Counted from the stretch's first letter, positions 16,294 to 26,920 are shown. The stretch: DNA of 64,000 nucleotides from Ignavibacteria bacterium (GCA_015709655.1 CP054181.1:547262-611261), one strand, 5' to 3'. Made by a program: numbers and translations. Notes: generated from the letters alone by a model not told the origin.

Positions 16294-18423
16294 ATGAAAA
16301 AATATACTTGCCCGATGCACCTACAGGTGATAAAGGACGAACCGGGTAAATGTCCGCTTTGCAGAATGGATTTAGTGCCGATGGGTAGCTCTAAAAATCA
16401 ATCGAACATTCATCACACACACAAAGAACATTCTAATCATAGCCATCATTCAGAAAATGGCTATAACAAACACGAAGGACACCATACAAGTGATTTTATG
16501 AAACGCTTTTGGATATCGCTGATATTGACTATTCCAATCCTTTTGCTTTCAGAAATGATACAACTTTGGATAGGATTTCATATTTCTTTTTCGGGAGATA
16601 AATATGTGTTGCTAACGTTGGGAACAGCCATTTATATCTATGGAGGAATGCCCTTTCTTAGAGGAATGATTGGCGAAATCAAAGCCAAAGCCATAGGAAT
16701 GATGACACTTGTTGCCATAGCCATATCTGTTGCTTACATCTATTCCGTTGCTGTTGTTTTTGGCTTGCAGGGTATGGACTTTTTCTGGGAATTGGCAACG
16801 CTTATTGTCATTATGCTTTTGGGACATTGGTTAGAGATGCGCTCTCAAATGGCAGCATCAAAGGCATTACAATCTTTAGTAGCCTTATTACCAAACGATG
16901 TTACCGTAGAGCGTAACGGTGAAGCAATAAGAATAAAACTCGAAGAACTGAAAAATGGCGAAAAGGTTATCATTAAACCTGGCGAATAAATTTCTGCGGA
17001 CGGATTAGTAATTGAAGGATTTTCTTCTGTAAACGAAAGTATGCTTACGGGAGAAAGTGTTCCCGTAAAAAAAGAAGTGGATGGAAAAGTAATTGCGGGT
17101 TCTATCAATGGTGACGGTGCGTTGAAGATAAAAACAACTGGCGTTGGAAAAGACAGTTATCTCAATAAGGTAATCAATCTAGTTCAAGCTGCACAGGAAG
17201 CAAAATCCAATACGCAAAATCTTGCCGACAAAGTAGCCAAATGGCTTACTTTCATCGCCATTGCCATTGGAATTAGCACCTTCATTTATTGGTATAGCAG
17301 TAGTGGCGATATTGCTTTTGCATTAGAAAGAATGGTTACGGTGATGGTAACGGCTTGTCCTCACGCATTAGGGGTAGCTATTCCGTTAGTAGTTGCTATC
17401 TCCACAACGCTTTCGGCAACCAACGGTTTACTTATTCGCAACCGAACTGCATTTGAAACCACACGAAAATTATCTACTGTTATTTTTGACAAAACAGGAA
17501 CACTTACCGAAGGTTCTCACAGGGTGGAAAATATCTTTCCAATGACAGATAAATATTCTGCGAATGAAATTATTCAATATGCAGCAGCTATTCAGCAAAA
17601 TTCAGAACATCATATTGCAAAAGGTGTGATGCAGACGTTAAAAGAGAAGAATCTTACTTTATGGAAGTCTGAAAACTTTAACTATATGCAAGGTATTGGT
17701 GTGAGAGGGGGTGTAAATGGAAAGGAAGTTGTAGCAGCAGGACCAAATTATTTCAAAGAGAATAATCATACAATTCCTGAAATTCCAAAAGAAATCAATC
17801 AACATTCTGAAACCGTAAATTTTGTTTTAATAGATAATGAGATAATTGGGATTATTACTTTGGCTGACAGTATTCGTGACGGCTCTCAACAGGCAATTGA
17901 CGAATTGCGAAAAATGAATATCAAATCATTTTTGCTCACAGGCGATAATGAATATATAGCCAAAGCTGTAGCTGATAAATTAGGGATGGATGGTTATCTG
18001 GCAAATGTACTTCCCCACCAAAAACAGGAAAAAATAAAAGAGTTTCAGGCGAAAGGTGAAATCGTAGCAATGACAGGTGATGGTGTAAACGATGCACCAG
18101 CTCTGGCACAAGCAGATGTGGGGATTGCCGTAGGTTCAGGTACAGATGTGGCAGCCGAAACAGCCGATATTATTTTGGTAAACAGTAACCCAGAAGATGT
18201 AGTAAAATTGATTGATTTCGGCAACCGAACTTATAAAAAAATGGTTCAAAACCTTGCCTGGGCAGTGGGTTACAACATTATTGCGATTCCGCTTGCAGCA
18301 GGTGTTCTCTACCCGAATTTTGTTTTAAGTCCTGCTATGGGTGCAGTATTGATGAGCTTAAGCACTATTATAGTGGCATTTAATGCCACACTTTTAAAAT
18401 TAAATAAAATTAAACAATATTAA
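16294..18423 (+). pseudogene. copB: CopB-type copper P1B-ATPase interrupted by a stop codon
   Basis: One continuous frame of about 709 codons is broken only by TAA at 16987-16989, in KPGE(stop)ISADGLVIEGF; relatives usually have Lys there. N-terminal heavy-metal-binding motif YTCPMH...CPLCRMDL, a His-rich linker (residues 35-65), the membrane CPH motif (TACPHALGVAIP), DKTGT, TGDN and GDGVNDAP are all present. No frameshift accompanies the stop. It would export copper from the cytoplasm. Readthrough, a point mutation or a base-call error could each explain it. Confidence 0.9.
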
Positions 18424-18435
18424 AAATTTAGAAAA

Positions 18436-19008
18436 ATGAAAAATATTAAAATTCAAATTATAGCATTGGTTCTTATAGTAGCTACAGTCGTTTCGTGCAA
18501 TAATTCTTCAAATAAGGATAATTCAACCGTTGATACAATAAGTGTAATATCTGAAAAGACAGAAGTCAGAAAAGATGGTATTGCACCAATTTTATCAGGC
18601 TATCTGGCATTGAACAATGCACTTGCAGCCGATAACAGCAAAGGTGCCGCAGAAGCTGGAGAAAGCCTTCTCTCCGGCTTGGAAAATGTGGATATGAATA
18701 GCATTGCTGCCAACAAAATGAAACAGTTTATGGAATTATCTGCTGATGTAAAAGAAAACGCAGAACATATTCGAGACAATGCAGGTAAAATTGACCACCA
18801 AAGAGAGCATCTGGAGTTTTTAAGTAAAGATGTATTAGACCTGATTACTCTTTTGGGTGCGCCCCAAAAGCTGTATCAAATTCATTGTCCGATGGCAAGT
18901 AATGAAAAGGGAGCAGATTGGATAAGCGACAGCAAAGAAGTTAAAAACCCTTATTTCGGTAAAGATATGCTGACCTGTGGGGAAGTGGTAAAAGAATTTA
19001 AGCCGTAA
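18436..19008 (+). CDS. DUF3347-type lipoprotein, copper block
   Basis: 190 residues. A lipobox (VVSC, about residue 21) predicts lipid anchoring. The C-terminal signature IHCPMASNEKGADWISD and NPYFGKDMLTCG is shared with the protein at 15699. The CP-M-...M-x-CG ligands suggest copper handling in the periplasm. It lies 12 bp after the CopB frame and 21 bp before cusA, so it is probably in the same operon, bridging ATPase and RND components. Confidence 0.85.
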   Translation: MKNIKIQIIALVLIVATVVSCNNSSNKDNSTVDTISVISEKTEVRKDGIAPILSGYLALNNALAADNSKGAAEAGESLLSGLENVDMNSIAANKMKQFMELSADVKENAEHIRDNAGKIDHQREHLEFLSKDVLDLITLLGAPQKLYQIHCPMASNEKGADWISDSKEVKNPYFGKDMLTCGEVVKEFKP

Positions 19009-19029
19009 CCCCGGCAACATCAAATAAAT

Positions 19030-22000
19030 GTGAATGTTATGCTGAACAAATTCATTAATTACTTTCTAAATAACAGGGTTGTTACCCTGTTATTGTTACT
19101 CACCGTGCTGATATGGGGTTTGGTAACTGCACCTTTTAACTGGCACCAAAATCTGTTGCCCAATAACCCTGTCCCTGTTGATGCCATTCCCAATCTTGGG
19201 GATAATCAACAGATTGTTGCCACTGAATGGATGGGCAGGTCGCCAAAAGATATTCAGGAGCAAATAACCTACCCGCTTACCACTTCACTTTTGGGCATGC
19301 CCGGAGTGAAAACGATAAGGAGCACCTCTATGTTCGGGATGTCCTTTATCTATATCATCTTTGAAGAAAATGTAGAATTTTATTGGAGCCGTTCCCGTAT
19401 TCTTGAAAAACTCAATTCCCTTCCGGCAGGAACTTTACCAACTGGTGTAACACCCACCTTGGGCCCTGATGCAACTGCACTTGGACAAGTATTTTGGTAC
19501 ACTTTAGAGGGCAGAAACCCAAAAACAGGCAAGCCAACCGGAGGATGGGATCCCGATGAACTAAGAACCATTCAGGATTTCTACGCCAAGTACAGCCTTT
19601 CGTCTGCTGAAGGCGTATCGGAAGTTGCTTCTATCGGTGGTTTTATCAAAGAATATCAGGTGGACATCAATCCCGATGCACTGCGTGCATACAACCTGAC
19701 AATTATGGATGTAATGACCGCCATCCAAAAAAGCAATCTGGACATCGGTGCTGAAACAATTGAGGTAAACAAGGTTGAATATTTAGTGCGTGGATTGGGC
19801 TATATAAAAACGGTAGAAGACCTGGAAAATGCCGTAGTAACGGTAAGGAATAATATTCCGGTCAAAATCAAAGATGTAGCTTTTGTCAATCTGGGACCTG
19901 CTCCACGCAGAGGGGGATTGGATAAAGAAGGCGTGGAAGCTGTTGGTGGCGTTGTTGTTGCCCGTTTTGGTGCAAATCCGCTGGAGGTAATTAACAATGT
20001 AAAAGCAAAAATAGCTGAGATGGAAGCCGGGCTTCCGCAAAAAACATTATCGGACGGTTCCATATCCAAAGTTACCGTAGTACCTTTTTATGACCGTTCT
20101 GGATTAATTCACGAAACTATTGGCACACTAGAGTCAGCATTGGCACACGAAATACTGATTTCCATTATTGTGGTTATCGTATTGGTATTCAATCTCAGAG
20201 CTTCCTTAATCATTTCCAGCATTCTGCCACTTGGCGTTTTGGCAACCTTTATATTTATGAAATATCTTGGAGTAGAAGCCAATATTGTAGCCCTTTCGGG
20301 TATTGCCATCGCTATCGGAGTTATGGTTGATGTGGGGGTTGTCTTTGTGGAAAGCATTATCCGCTACATGGAAGAAGAACGGAAACAAGGTATTGAAAGC
20401 AAAGGAAAGGCATTTGTAAATTTAATCTCAAAAGCCGTTTCTGAAGTATCGGGTGCCATCACTACTGCCATGCTCACCACCATTGTCAGCTTTTTGCCTG
20501 TATTTGCTATGGAAGCACAGGAAGGTAAACTATTTCGTCCATTGGCATTTACCAAAACTTTTGCCATCACATCTGCATTCATTTTAGGATTGATAGTGAT
20601 ACCAACAATTGCCTACTATGTGTTTTCAATAAAAATTGAACGGAAAAAACTAAGAAGGATAATGAATTATATCTTAGTGGTTTCAGGCATTGCTTTGTGG
20701 ATTTACAGCGGAATTTTTGCATCGGTAGCTTTGACGCTTATCGGATTAAATAATCTTTTCATCAGCCAGTGGAAAGGAGAACGAATTGCCAATTACGTCA
20801 ATATTGCCATTACACTGGTAGTAGTTCTCTCCTATCTTTCCGAAGAATGGCTACCATTGGGTACTCAGGCGAAATTATCCACAAATTTTGTATTTGTATT
20901 TATAGCAATTGCTTTTGTGCTTGGGCTTCTGTGGATTTTGGTTATTTATTATGAAAAGATATTGAGATGGGCATTGACCCACCGTTGGAAATTTATGGCA
21001 ATTCCAATCCTGACCTTGCTATGGGGTATGCTTGCCTGGCAGGGAACGGACAAAACTTTTGGTTTTGTAGCCAAAGGTTTTGAAAGTGTCGGCTGGAAAA
21101 GTTTTAAGGAGACTGGTTTTTGGCAAAAGTCAACCAAAATGTTTCCCGGTATGGGACAGGAATTTATGCCGAGTTTAAACGAAGGTTCTTTTCTGCTGAT
21201 GCCCACAACTATGCCCCATACAGGTGTTCAACAGAATCTGCAATATATTCAAACTTTGGACAGGCGTATTCAAAATATTCCCGAGGTAGAACTTACGGTT
21301 GGAAAATGGGGACGTGTAAATTCTGCATTAGACCCCGCTCCCACACAAATGTTTGAAAATACCATCAACTACATTCCGGAATACATTTTAAATGAAGAAG
21401 GACACCGGGAGCGATTTCAGGTAAATAAAAAAGGAGAATATGAATTAATCGGGGGTCAAACATACAATCCTGAAAGCGGGTTCAGAAAAATTCCCAAAGA
21501 CAGTTTAATAACGGATAAAAACGGCAAATTTTTCAGACAATGGCGACCTGAAATAAAGAAAACTGACGATATATGGCAGGCAATCGTCAACGCATCGCAT
21601 TTACCGGGGATGACTTCTGCTCCCAAACTTCAACCCATAGAAGCAAGATTAGTTATGCTTGCTACAGGAATGCGTGCACCCATGGGGTTGAAAATTTCAG
21701 GACCAGATTTGGAGTCTATTGCAACTGCCGGAAAAGAATTGGAAACGGCTCTAAAAGGAGTTCCATCTGTTATCCCATCTACTGTGTTTTATGATCGTGC
21801 TATCGGTGCACCTTATGTGGAGATTCATTTGGACAGAAATAAAATGGCGAGATACGGCATCACAGTAGAAGATTTACAGGAAGTGATAAGTTCGGCTGTT
21901 GGCGGAATGACATTAACCACTACCGTAGAAGGTCGGGAACGTTTTCCGGTAAGGCTTCGTTATCCACGAGAACTGAGAGACCATCCCGAGGCATTGAAAA

Positions 22001-24183
22001 AAATAATAATTCCTACCGCAACGGGAACGCAGATACCTCTGGAAGAAGTAGCTCATATAGGGTATGCAAAAGGAGCTCAGATGATACAAAGCGAAAACAC
22101 CTTTTTAATCGGATATGTAATTTTTGACAAAATCAGTGGAAAAGCGGAGGTGGACGTAGTACACGAAGCAGATAAAATATTGAAAGGAAAATTAGCTTCG
22201 GGTGAATTAAAATTGCCCAAAGGTGTGAGCTACAAATTTGCCGGCAACTACGAGCAACAGGAACATGCCACCAAACGGCTGATGCTTGTTATTCCAATCA
22301 GCTTACTTGCCATCTTACTGATTTTATATTTTCAGTTTGAAACCGTAACGGCTTCACTCATTCATTTTTCAGGCGTATTTGTGGCATTTGCAGGTGGTTT
22401 TATTTTGTTGTGGTTATACAGTCAACCCTGGTTTATGAACTTTTCAGTCGGAGGTATGAATATGCGAGATTTGTTTCAGATGCACAACATTAATTTGAGT
22501 ATTGCCGTCTGGGTGGGCTTTATTGCACTGTTTGGATTGGCAACTAATGATGGGGTTATTATGGGTACTTATATTCACGACACCTTTATTGCCCGCAATC
22601 CTCAAACAAAAGAAGAAGTAAGGGAAGCCGTAGTCTATGCAGGTTTAAAACGGGTACGACCGGCCGCAATGACCACTGCCACCGCATTGATTGCACTATT
22701 GCCCGTATTGACTTCTACCGGAAAGGGGGCTGAAATTATGGTACCAATGGCTATCCCCACATTTGGTGGAATGTTGATACAATCCATGACCATGTTTGTG
22801 GTGCCTGTATTTCAATGTTGGTGGAGAGAGTGGGCAATTCGCAAAGGACATCCAACCGAAAAATTAAAAAGAAATAAAATGGAAAATAAAATTAAAAATA
22901 TCGGTTGTTTAATCATGTTAGTATTAACAACCATTGCTTTTCCCACACTATTGTTGGCACAAAGCACGGCAACAGATTCATTAGATTATTATATAGCAGT
23001 TGCAGTTCAAAATAACCCGGGAACGAAGGCTCAAAAATTGGCTTATGAAGCTTATTTGGAGAAAATACCGCAAGCGGGTGCTTTTGACGACCCCGAGTTT
23101 ACCGGAGAATTTTACCCTTCTCCAATGAACATAATTGGTGGTCGTTCAATTGCCAACTTCAGTGTAATGCAAAGATTTCCCTGGTTTGGCACAAGAAAGT
23201 TAGCACGCATGGAGGCAGGTTACGAATCTGAAATGCAGTTTCAGCAGTACAAATCAGCTATGGACAACCTGATACTCCAGGTTTCCGTTCAATGGTATTC
23301 AATGCAGCGGCTGAATGAACAGATTAATAATAATATGGAGCAAAAAAAGTTTCTTAAAAACCTGGAAGAACTTGCATTAAGAAGGTATGCTGCTCCATCA
23401 GGCAGCGCTTCACCCGGTATGTCGGATGTGCTTAGAATACGATTGGAACAGACAGAAGTTGACAATAACATAGAAAGTCTAAAGGCATTACTAAGGTCGG
23501 AAAAAGCAAAATTTAATATGCTTTTAAACAGAGATGTAAACGAAACGGTGAATATCGGTAACGCTATCTTCAAAACAACTTTCTTGTTTCAGATTGAAGA
23601 CATCCTAAAATCAATTGATGCCAACAATCCGGATTTACTGATGATTGAAAAAGAAATAATGGCATATAAAGCCAAAGCCGAAAAAGACAAAAAAATGAGC
23701 TATCCGATGCTTGGCATTGGCGTTCAGTATATGCTCATCGGCAAAACGAATGAAGAGATGTTTAAAATGGGAAGCATGAACGGCAGAGATATGGTCATGC
23801 CCATGGTGTCGGTTTCTTTACCTCTATTCCGCAAAAAATACCATGCACAACAAAATGAGAGCGTACTATGGCAGCAGTCAAATAAGGAAAAAAGAGAGAA
23901 CACATATAATAATCTCAAAAGTGATTTATATGGTTTTAAAAATCAATTGGACGATGCCGAACGCTCCATTGCTCTTTATGAAAAACAAACAGAACTGGCA
24001 CTTACCACTTACAACCTGACTGTGCAGGAATTTGTAACGGGCAAAGGCGATTTAACCAATGTTATTCAGGTGCAACGCCAGTTGTTGGATTACCAATTGA
24101 AGAAAGCCGAAGCCATAGCAGGTTATAATTCAATGGCAGTTTCAATTGAAAAATTAACCTCTTTTAATACATATCAAAAATAA
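19030..24183 (+). CDS. cusA: CusA-type RND copper/silver pump fused to a CusC/TolC-type outer-membrane factor
   Basis: 1717 residues; the start may be GTG 19030 or, more likely, ATG 19039. Residues 1-1283 are a heavy-metal RND pump: DNQQIVATEW near 50, GIAIAIGVMVDVGVVFVES near 430, an extra membrane block near 530-690, and FALFGLATNDGV-type helices near 1170. From residue 1284 (MENKIKNIGCLIMLVL...LLLAQ) a complete signal peptide opens a TolC-like domain with NPGTKAQKLAYEAYLEK and QVQRQLLDYQLKKAEA. The membrane fusion protein gene follows by 5 bp. The fusion would tether inner- and outer-membrane parts, if it is not cleaved. Confidence 0.92.
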   Translation: MNVMLNKFINYFLNNRVVTLLLLLTVLIWGLVTAPFNWHQNLLPNNPVPVDAIPNLGDNQQIVATEWMGRSPKDIQEQITYPLTTSLLGMPGVKTIRSTSMFGMSFIYIIFEENVEFYWSRSRILEKLNSLPAGTLPTGVTPTLGPDATALGQVFWYTLEGRNPKTGKPTGGWDPDELRTIQDFYAKYSLSSAEGVSEVASIGGFIKEYQVDINPDALRAYNLTIMDVMTAIQKSNLDIGAETIEVNKVEYLVRGLGYIKTVEDLENAVVTVRNNIPVKIKDVAFVNLGPAPRRGGLDKEGVEAVGGVVVARFGANPLEVINNVKAKIAEMEAGLPQKTLSDGSISKVTVVPFYDRSGLIHETIGTLESALAHEILISIIVVIVLVFNLRASLIISSILPLGVLATFIFMKYLGVEANIVALSGIAIAIGVMVDVGVVFVESIIRYMEEERKQGIESKGKAFVNLISKAVSEVSGAITTAMLTTIVSFLPVFAMEAQEGKLFRPLAFTKTFAITSAFILGLIVIPTIAYYVFSIKIERKKLRRIMNYILVVSGIALWIYSGIFASVALTLIGLNNLFISQWKGERIANYVNIAITLVVVLSYLSEEWLPLGTQAKLSTNFVFVFIAIAFVLGLLWILVIYYEKILRWALTHRWKFMAIPILTLLWGMLAWQGTDKTFGFVAKGFESVGWKSFKETGFWQKSTKMFPGMGQEFMPSLNEGSFLLMPTTMPHTGVQQNLQYIQTLDRRIQNIPEVELTVGKWGRVNSALDPAPTQMFENTINYIPEYILNEEGHRERFQVNKKGEYELIGGQTYNPESGFRKIPKDSLITDKNGKFFRQWRPEIKKTDDIWQAIVNASHLPGMTSAPKLQPIEARLVMLATGMRAPMGLKISGPDLESIATAGKELETALKGVPSVIPSTVFYDRAIGAPYVEIHLDRNKMARYGITVEDLQEVISSAVGGMTLTTTVEGRERFPVRLRYPRELRDHPEALKKIIIPTATGTQIPLEEVAHIGYAKGAQMIQSENTFLIGYVIFDKISGKAEVDVVHEADKILKGKLASGELKLPKGVSYKFAGNYEQQEHATKRLMLVIPISLLAILLILYFQFETVTASLIHFSGVFVAFAGGFILLWLYSQPWFMNFSVGGMNMRDLFQMHNINLSIAVWVGFIALFGLATNDGVIMGTYIHDTFIARNPQTKEEVREAVVYAGLKRVRPAAMTTATALIALLPVLTSTGKGAEIMVPMAIPTFGGMLIQSMTMFVVPVFQCWWREWAIRKGHPTEKLKRNKMENKIKNIGCLIMLVLTTIAFPTLLLAQSTATDSLDYYIAVAVQNNPGTKAQKLAYEAYLEKIPQAGAFDDPEFTGEFYPSPMNIIGGRSIANFSVMQRFPWFGTRKLARMEAGYESEMQFQQYKSAMDNLILQVSVQWYSMQRLNEQINNNMEQKKFLKNLEELALRRYAAPSGSASPGMSDVLRIRLEQTEVDNNIESLKALLRSEKAKFNMLLNRDVNETVNIGNAIFKTTFLFQIEDILKSIDANNPDLLMIEKEIMAYKAKAEKDKKMSYPMLGIGVQYMLIGKTNEEMFKMGSMNGRDMVMPMVSVSLPLFRKKYHAQQNESVLWQQSNKEKRENTYNNLKSDLYGFKNQLDDAERSIALYEKQTELALTTYNLTVQEFVTGKGDLTNVIQVQRQLLDYQLKKAEAIAGYNSMAVSIEKLTSFNTYQK

Positions 24184-24188
24184 AAAAA

Positions 24189-25487
24189 ATGAAAAAATTA
24201 AAAAATATATTTAAAAACAGAGCCTCACAGTTTGTACTCATTCTGTTGGCAGGCATTTTATTAGGATGGTTGGTATTTGGCAGAACTGAAACCCACGACC
24301 ATTCAAAGGAGATAGCGGCATCCGAAAAAAGCGGCACTATCTGGACTTGTTCTATGCACCCTCAAATCAGAATGGACAAACCGGGTAAGTGTCCTATCTG
24401 CGGCATGGATTTAATTCCTTTAAAAACAAACGATCACAACGACCACTCCAATCATGAAGTGGATGAAGATGCCATCCAGATGACCCCGGAAGCCATTGCA
24501 TTGGCAAATATTCAAACTACGGTTGTCGGTCATCAAAAGGCAATTAAAGACATGCAGTTGTATGGAACCATTCAGATTGACGAGCGTTTGCAACACTCTC
24601 AAACTTCACACGTCAATGGTCGCATAGAAGCATTATATGCCAACTTTACGGGAGAACCTGTAAAACAAGGACAAGCCATTGCCAAAATATACTCTCCCGA
24701 TTTGATGACGGCACAACAGGAGTTGCTGGAAGCAGCTAAATTAAACGATCTGCAACCGGGCTTGCTGGCAGCAGCTAAGGAAAAAATGAAGTTGTGGAAA
24801 ATGACTGAGGAGCAAATTTCCAAAGTACTAAGTTCAAAAACAGTTTCTCCTTATGTAACTATTTACGCCAATACAAGTGGCGTAATTGTAAGTAAAAATG
24901 TGAATCAGGGTGATTATATCAGTCAGGGCTCAGTGTTGTATAACATCGCAAACTTAAACCGCTTGTGGGCTGTTTTTGATGCTTATGAAAGCGATTTACC
25001 TTTTCTCAAAGTTGGCAATCAGTTGGAATATACCTTACAAAGTTTGCCTGGCAAGGTCTTTAAAGGAAAGATCGTATTCATAAATCCTATTGTGGATGCT
25101 GTATCACGTACCGTCAAAATAAGGGTGGAAGTTAACAATGCCCAAAATTTACTCAAGCCTGAAATGTATGCTACCGCAGTAGTTAATGCACCAGTAAGAG
25201 GCTCTGGTAAAGATATTATTGTTCCCAAATCAGCAGTTCTATGGACAGGCAAACGCTCGGTGATTTATGTGAAAGAACAGGGGACTTCCATCCCCACTTT
25301 CAAAATGAGAGAAATTGAATTGGGAGCTTCATTGGGCGATAACTATGTAGTCCTTTCGGGTGTGGAGAATGGTGATGAAGTGGTAACAAATGGAGCTTTT
25401 TCTATTGATGCCAGTGCACAATTGGAAGGGAAAGTAAGTATGATGAACGAGAGCAAAGGAATGGTTTCAAACGAACACCATCATTAA
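24189..25487 (+). CDS. cusB: CusB-type periplasmic membrane-fusion protein
   Basis: 432 residues. An N-terminal membrane anchor (FVLILLAGILLGWLVFG) is followed by a heavy-metal-binding motif WTCSMHPQIRMDKPGKCPICGMDL (described as a span at residues 49-72). Next come the barrel-sandwich and helical hairpin (SHVNGRIEALYANFTG; YSPDLMTAQQELLEA) and a C-terminal barrel. The C-terminus is His-rich (EHHH). It connects the RND pump to the outer-membrane part. The last structural gene of the efflux complex here. Confidence 0.92.
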   Translation: MKKLKNIFKNRASQFVLILLAGILLGWLVFGRTETHDHSKEIAASEKSGTIWTCSMHPQIRMDKPGKCPICGMDLIPLKTNDHNDHSNHEVDEDAIQMTPEAIALANIQTTVVGHQKAIKDMQLYGTIQIDERLQHSQTSHVNGRIEALYANFTGEPVKQGQAIAKIYSPDLMTAQQELLEAAKLNDLQPGLLAAAKEKMKLWKMTEEQISKVLSSKTVSPYVTIYANTSGVIVSKNVNQGDYISQGSVLYNIANLNRLWAVFDAYESDLPFLKVGNQLEYTLQSLPGKVFKGKIVFINPIVDAVSRTVKIRVEVNNAQNLLKPEMYATAVVNAPVRGSGKDIIVPKSAVLWTGKRSVIYVKEQGTSIPTFKMREIELGASLGDNYVVLSGVENGDEVVTNGAFSIDASAQLEGKVSMMNESKGMVSNEHHH

Positions 25488-25502
25488 ATAGGTAACAATA
25501 AG

Positions 25503-25958
25503 ATGAAACAAAAGCCAAAATGGAAAACAATAAGCCTTTCCGTAATAGGCTTTCTTGTTGCCTTTCAGTTCTATCAGCCTGCCCGTAATGTGTATGATGG
25601 GCAGGTTGAAGGATCTGATTTTATACAAGTATATAATCCGCCAAAAGCAGTAAATCAAATTTTGGAAAAATCCTGTTATAACTGCCACAGTAATAACACG
25701 AAATATGAATGGTTTGATTATATCCAACCTGGTAGAATGTTTGTTGAATCGCATATTACCAATGGAAAACAGGATCTGAATTTTAGCGAATGGAGCAACT
25801 ATTATAGAGGCAAACAGGAGCGACTGTTGCAATCAATTGTAACTCAGGTGGAGAAAAATGAAATGCCCTTGCTGTCTTATCTCTGGCTGCATCCTGAGGC
25901 AAGACTTACAAAAGACGAAAAACAAGCATTGATAAATTGGATAAAAGACAAAAAATAA
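25503..25958 (+). CDS. Haem-binding-domain protein with CxxCH motif
   Basis: 151 residues. One N-terminal membrane anchor (ISLSVIGFLVAFQFY) is followed by a single c-type haem motif SCYNCHSNNTKYEWF at about residue 58 and the pattern LPLLSYLWLHPEARLTKDEK near the C-terminus, as in the Haem_bd (DUF) family common in Bacteroidota. It is periplasmic facing and lies 15 bp after cusB, perhaps cotranscribed. Its link to copper efflux is positional only. Confidence 0.85.
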   Translation: MKQKPKWKTISLSVIGFLVAFQFYQPARNVYDGQVEGSDFIQVYNPPKAVNQILEKSCYNCHSNNTKYEWFDYIQPGRMFVESHITNGKQDLNFSEWSNYYRGKQERLLQSIVTQVEKNEMPLLSYLWLHPEARLTKDEKQALINWIKDKK

Positions 25959-25985
25959 GCAATAAAATCATCAGGTAAATTAAAA

Positions 25986-26192
25986 ATGGAAGTCACATTA
26001 CAATCAACAGTCACTTGCCCAAACTGCGGACATAAGAAAGAAGAAACAATGCCGACAGTCGCTTGCCAATATTTTTACGAATGTGAAAAGTGCAAGACCA
26101 TTTTGAAACCAAAACAAGGTGATTGTTGCGTATATTGTAGTTACGGAAATGTTGCTTGCCCACCAATTCAGCAAGACAAAAAATGTTGCTAA
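25986..26192 (+). CDS. GDCCVxC-domain small metal/thiol protein
   Basis: 68 residues with ten Cys: CPNCGHKKEE near the start, YECEKCKTILKPK in the middle, then GDCCVYCSYGNVACPP and the terminal KKCC. The GDCCVxC signature defines a small family found next to mercury and arsenic genes, some members of which contain selenocysteine; here it is Cys. Probably a cytosolic metal-trafficking or zinc-ribbon-like protein. It ends at palindromes H3/A6. Confidence 0.85.
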   Translation: MEVTLQSTVTCPNCGHKKEETMPTVACQYFYECEKCKTILKPKQGDCCVYCSYGNVACPPIQQDKKCC

Positions 26193-26206
26193 AAAAGCCA
26201 ACGCTA

Positions 26207-26278
26207 AAGCCATACACATTGCCAAGTCGCACCAGCCAGTGCACAAGCCAAAACTTGGCAAAGAGTATGGCTTTTCCA
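26207..26278. repeat. Second-family palindrome H3
   Basis: GCCATACACATTGCCAAGT pairs with ACTTGGCAAAGAGTATGGC with a CACAT/AAGAG bulge. The element ends ACAACGAAGGCATAAC, running straight into attC-like A6. H5 has the same order before A7. Confidence 0.6.
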
Positions 26279-26312
26279 CCGCTGACTGACAACAGGACGA
26301 GAAGAACAACGA

Positions 26313-26450
26313 AGGCATAACAAGCAGTTTTGCAATAGCGGGGGTGAAGTGCTTAAATCAACATTTGTACTTCGATTGAAATTTTGTACATTAGCCGAAC
26401 GAAAGTGCTTCGATTGCCCCGCCATCGCAAAGCTGCCGGACGTTATGCCT
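26313..26450. repeat. attC-like palindrome A6
   Basis: The terminal boxes AGGCATAAC (26313-26321) and GTTATGCCT (26442-26450) are perfect reverse complements. The inner arms GCAGTTTTGCAATAGCGGGG and CCCCGCCATCGCAAAGCTGC pair with two mismatches. At 138 bp it is the cleanest attC/VCR-like copy in the window. Confidence 0.75.
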
Positions 26451-26454
26451 CATT

Positions 26455-26550
26455 GTAAAAAGCCGACCGCACAAATGGCACATTTGGTTTTTGCCGACAC
26501 TCAACCCAACGCTGTAAAAACCAAAAGAGCCATTTTTTGCCAACGCCTCA
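26455..26550. repeat. Second-family palindrome H4
   Basis: AAATGGCACATTTGGTTTTT pairs with AAAAACCAAAAGAGCCATTT. The interior carries GCCGACAC and CCAACGC. It is closely related to H2, although the arms are a different sequence that has changed in a paired way. Confidence 0.6.
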
Positions 26551-26647
26551 AGACTGAAAAAATAATTTGAAAATAATTTGGAGACCACCCCCTGACCAGA
26601 CGCATCTTTGCAGTGTAATTAATTTTAATCATTAAAAACATAAAACA

Positions 26648-26920
26648 ATGAAACGACAAATTGAAGTGTTTACAGCAGGGTGTCCAGTATGTGAACCTGT
26701 AGTAAAAACAGTAAAAGAAATGGCTTGTGACTCTTGCGAGGTAACTGTTTACAACCTTGTTGAACAATGTGACGACAAAGTCTGTGTTGACAAGATGAAA
26801 AAGTATAACATTACTTCCCTTCCAGCGGTAGCTGTTAATGGAAAATTACTTGCTTGCTGTGAAAACAGAGGAGTAAGTAAGGAAGAATTAGCAGCCGCAG
26901 GTATCGGTAAAACCATTTAA
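26648..26920 (+). CDS. Thioredoxin/glutaredoxin-like small redox protein
   Basis: 90 residues. The N-terminal strand is followed by the active-site AGCPVCEPV (CxxC at residues 12-15), and the cis-Pro motif SLPAVAVNGKLL is near residue 60. Extra cysteines (CDSCEV, QCDDKVC, ACC) suggest metal or arsenite-related chemistry. Promoter-like CATCTTTGC lies upstream near 26601. It heads the second metal block and is closed by a strong terminator. Cytoplasmic thiol-disulfide exchange is likely. Confidence 0.85.
   Translation: MKRQIEVFTAGCPVCEPVVKTVKEMACDSCEVTVYNLVEQCDDKVCVDKMKKYNITSLPAVAVNGKLLACCENRGVSKEELAAAGIGKTI

Noticed and set aside
16987..16989. Two separate genes for the copper ATPase
   Set aside because: The second part starts inside the conserved ESMLTGES motif and lacks any ribosome site or membrane start; the frame is continuous apart from one stop.
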